Assembly (NCBI GenBank): GCA_029288195.1
Contig: JARFPR010000151.1
Span: 1-13,668, forward strand
DNA length: 13,668 nucleotides
Origin: Gammaproteobacteria bacterium
Lineage (GTDB): Bacteria; Pseudomonadota; Gammaproteobacteria; GCA-001735895
Direction of reading: 5' to 3'
The notes beneath the pieces were generated by a model, which had not been told where the DNA came from, made no database searches, and saw only the letters and a program-made list of their open reading frames with translations. This document shows positions 12,201-13,668 of the stretch, piece after piece; position 1 is the stretch's first letter, and every line of letters begins with the position of its first letter. The position numbers and the translations under genes were made by a program.

Positions 12201-13244
12201 ATGAAACTGGTTCTGTCTTTGTTTTTGCCGTGTCTATTGCTAAGCGCTGTTCCCTTGCAAGTCGTTGCCATCGATGCAAAGGCGCTTTACAAAGATTACT
12301 GCTCGGTCTGCCACGGCGATAATGGCGACGGCAATAGCCATGCAAAACAGGGTCTGGTCCCACCACCGCGGGATTTCACCAGCCCATCGTCAACGGTCGA
12401 GCTAACCCGACCGCGAATCATTCACGCGATTCGCGATGGCGTGCCGGGCACCGCGATGACGGGTTGGAAAACCCGACTCAACGACGACCAGATAGAAGCG
12501 CTGGCCGACCTGATTAGAATCGATTTCATGCTACCCAGTACGACCGAAACCACCACCGAGGGTGGCCAGATTTATGCGGCGTACTGTTCAGTTTGTCATG
12601 GTGACAGCGGCAAAGGTGCGGTGTGGGCAACCACCGGTCTGTCTCCCAGGCCAGCGGACTTCACCAACCCGCAGTTTCAGACTTCGATGACCCGGGATCA
12701 TTTGATTCAGTCGGTCAGTTACGGCCGCCCTGAGACTGCCATGACCGGGTGGAAGAAACGCCTGACCGATAAACAAATAGAAACCGTCGTCGACTTTGTC
12801 ATTACCGCTTTCATGCCGGATTTCACTGGCCCAGTACAAGGCGAGGAAAAGGTCGTTAGCGCGAAATCCACCCACGAACATAGCGACGGGCATGATCATA
12901 CCCATGCGGACCCTGATACCGAACTCAGCGTTTATATGAGCAGACCCCCGGCGAACGGATTACAGGGCAATGCCGTCCGTGGCCGAGATCTGTACATTAA
13001 TAACTGTGCTACCTGCCATGGCGAGAACGGTGACGGCCGCGGACCCAGGGCTTATTTCATCAATCCCAAGCCGCGCAATTTTTTGCATACTGCCTCACGT
13101 GCCTCACTGAATCGACCGGCGCTGCAGCGTATCATCAGTAAAGGTAAGCTACGCACCGAGATGCCCGCCTGGGAAAAGGTTTTCGACGCACAACAGATCG
13201 CGGACGTTGGAGAGTACGTGTTTACCGCATTTATCCAACCCTAA
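12201..13244 (+). CDS. Exported cytochrome with three class I monohaem domains and a His-rich linker
   Basis: This 347-residue protein has a signal peptide (about 1-23, ending VVA). Three c6-like domains follow, each with a CxxCHG motif and a Met ligand: CSVCHGDNGDG (34-44; Met86 in TAMTGW), CSVCHGDSGKG (129-139; Met181 in TAMTGW) and CATCHGENGDG (269-279; Met321 in TEMPAW). Domains 1 and 2 are close tandem duplicates (PxPxDFTxP, AMTGWKxRLxDxQIE). A linker between domains 2 and 3 contains HEHSDGHDHTH, a possible metal-binding segment. His/Met haems usually have higher potentials than the bis-His cytochromes across the divergent promoter. It may therefore carry electrons in the periplasm, to or from a terminal reductase or the conduit. 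The next cytochrome gene begins 10 bases downstream. The ribosome site is weak (GGGG about 10 bases upstream). Confidence 0.93.
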   Translation: MKLVLSLFLPCLLLSAVPLQVVAIDAKALYKDYCSVCHGDNGDGNSHAKQGLVPPPRDFTSPSSTVELTRPRIIHAIRDGVPGTAMTGWKTRLNDDQIEALADLIRIDFMLPSTTETTTEGGQIYAAYCSVCHGDSGKGAVWATTGLSPRPADFTNPQFQTSMTRDHLIQSVSYGRPETAMTGWKKRLTDKQIETVVDFVITAFMPDFTGPVQGEEKVVSAKSTHEHSDGHDHTHADPDTELSVYMSRPPANGLQGNAVRGRDLYINNCATCHGENGDGRGPRAYFINPKPRNFLHTASRASLNRPALQRIISKGKLRTEMPAWEKVFDAQQIADVGEYVFTAFIQP

Positions 13245-13254
13245 CGACATAGCC

Positions 13255-13668
13255 ATGTCCTTGTTTTATCGCGCGTTACTGTTACTACTGGTTTTTTTCA
13301 CCCTGCCTGCAACAGGGACTGACTTCCGCTATGTCGCTGAGGATCTTCATGAACAGGGACGAACCATATACAACTACCGCTGCTATTTCTGTCATGGCTA
13401 TTCCGGTGATGCAAAAACGCTCACGAGCACCTTTCTAAGCCCTGCCCCTCGCGACTTTACTCGGACCGATCCGGAATCCCTGTCCCGCCAATCCATGATC
13501 AAAACTGTCAAAGAGGGCAAACCGGGGACCGCAATGCATGGTTTTGAAAGGGTGTTGACAGATCAGGAGATTACCACCGTGGTCGAATTTGTTCGCACCG
13601 AGTTTATGCTCGAGCAACGTCCGAACACCCGCTACCACACCGCTGCAAACGGATGGCCAAATCACGAT
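13255..13668 (+). CDS. Exported class I cytochrome c, C-terminus cut by window edge
   Basis: ATG 13255 opens a frame of 138 codons that runs off the right end without a stop. A signal peptide (FYRALLLLLVFFTLPATG) precedes one haem motif CYFCHG (residues 43-48). The class I pattern PAPRDFT...IKTVKEGKPGTAMHGFERVLTDQEI gives a probable Met ligand in TAMHGF. The arrangement resembles domains 1 and 2 of the cytochrome encoded 10 bases upstream, but the residues after the domain (YHTAANGWPNHD) are not part of that repeat and may start a further module. It is most likely co-transcribed with 12201-13244 from the sigma-54 promoter at 12126. Total haem number and partner are unknown because the gene is incomplete. 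Confidence 0.88.
   Translation, partial: MSLFYRALLLLLVFFTLPATGTDFRYVAEDLHEQGRTIYNYRCYFCHGYSGDAKTLTSTFLSPAPRDFTRTDPESLSRQSMIKTVKEGKPGTAMHGFERVLTDQEITTVVEFVRTEFMLEQRPNTRYHTAANGWPNHD

Noticed and set aside
1..13668. CRISPR, tRNA, rRNA, insertion sequences, integration sites
   Set aside because: No regularly spaced repeats, transposase or integrase-like frames, or RNA-gene signatures were seen on either strand.

Overview
The window comes from a Gram-negative, respiring bacterium. It encodes an outer-membrane beta-barrel, three lipoproteins with lipobox cysteines, and many Sec-exported c-type cytochromes (at least 25 CXXCH haem sites). It also carries four well-formed sigma-54 promoters. A proteobacterium or a Desulfuromonadota-like relative fits; the sequence alone does not settle the phylum. 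Coding is dense, no gap exceeds 278 bases, and I see no tRNA, rRNA, mobile element or CRISPR.

Leftward block (minus strand, 9916 to 1, in order of transcription): sigma-54 promoter; an exported tetrahaem cytochrome (9047-9850) with exactly eight histidines; a hairpin that may act as an attenuator; a PpiC/SurA-like foldase without the usual catalytic histidines; a 586-residue haem-free outer-membrane barrel; six periplasmic genes in mirror order A-B-C-C'-B'-A'; an NHL-propeller lipoprotein; and a larger multihaem cytochrome that runs off the left edge. A and B are c7-type trihaem cytochromes, and one B copy carries an extra monohaem domain. C and C' are an unrecognised pair of helical-repeat proteins. 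From PpiC onward the genes are spaced or overlapped as one operon.

Middle (minus strand): a duplicated-domain lipoprotein (10129-10770) and a second NHL-propeller lipoprotein (10948-12042), each behind its own sigma-54 site.

Right (plus strand): a divergent sigma-54 promoter drives a triple-domain monohaem cytochrome (12201-13244) with a His-rich linker. A second cytochrome c follows 10 bases downstream and is cut by the right edge.

Interpretation: this looks like an extracellular electron transfer locus. Periplasmic trihaem carriers would feed a barrel/cytochrome conduit, and the tetrahaem protein is a candidate subunit of an OmcE/OmcS-like extracellular cytochrome filament. PpiC, NHL-propeller and helical-repeat proteins would help folding, export or assembly. 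The most distinctive observations are the coordinated sigma-54 control, the mirror-image duplication and the unknown C/C' family.
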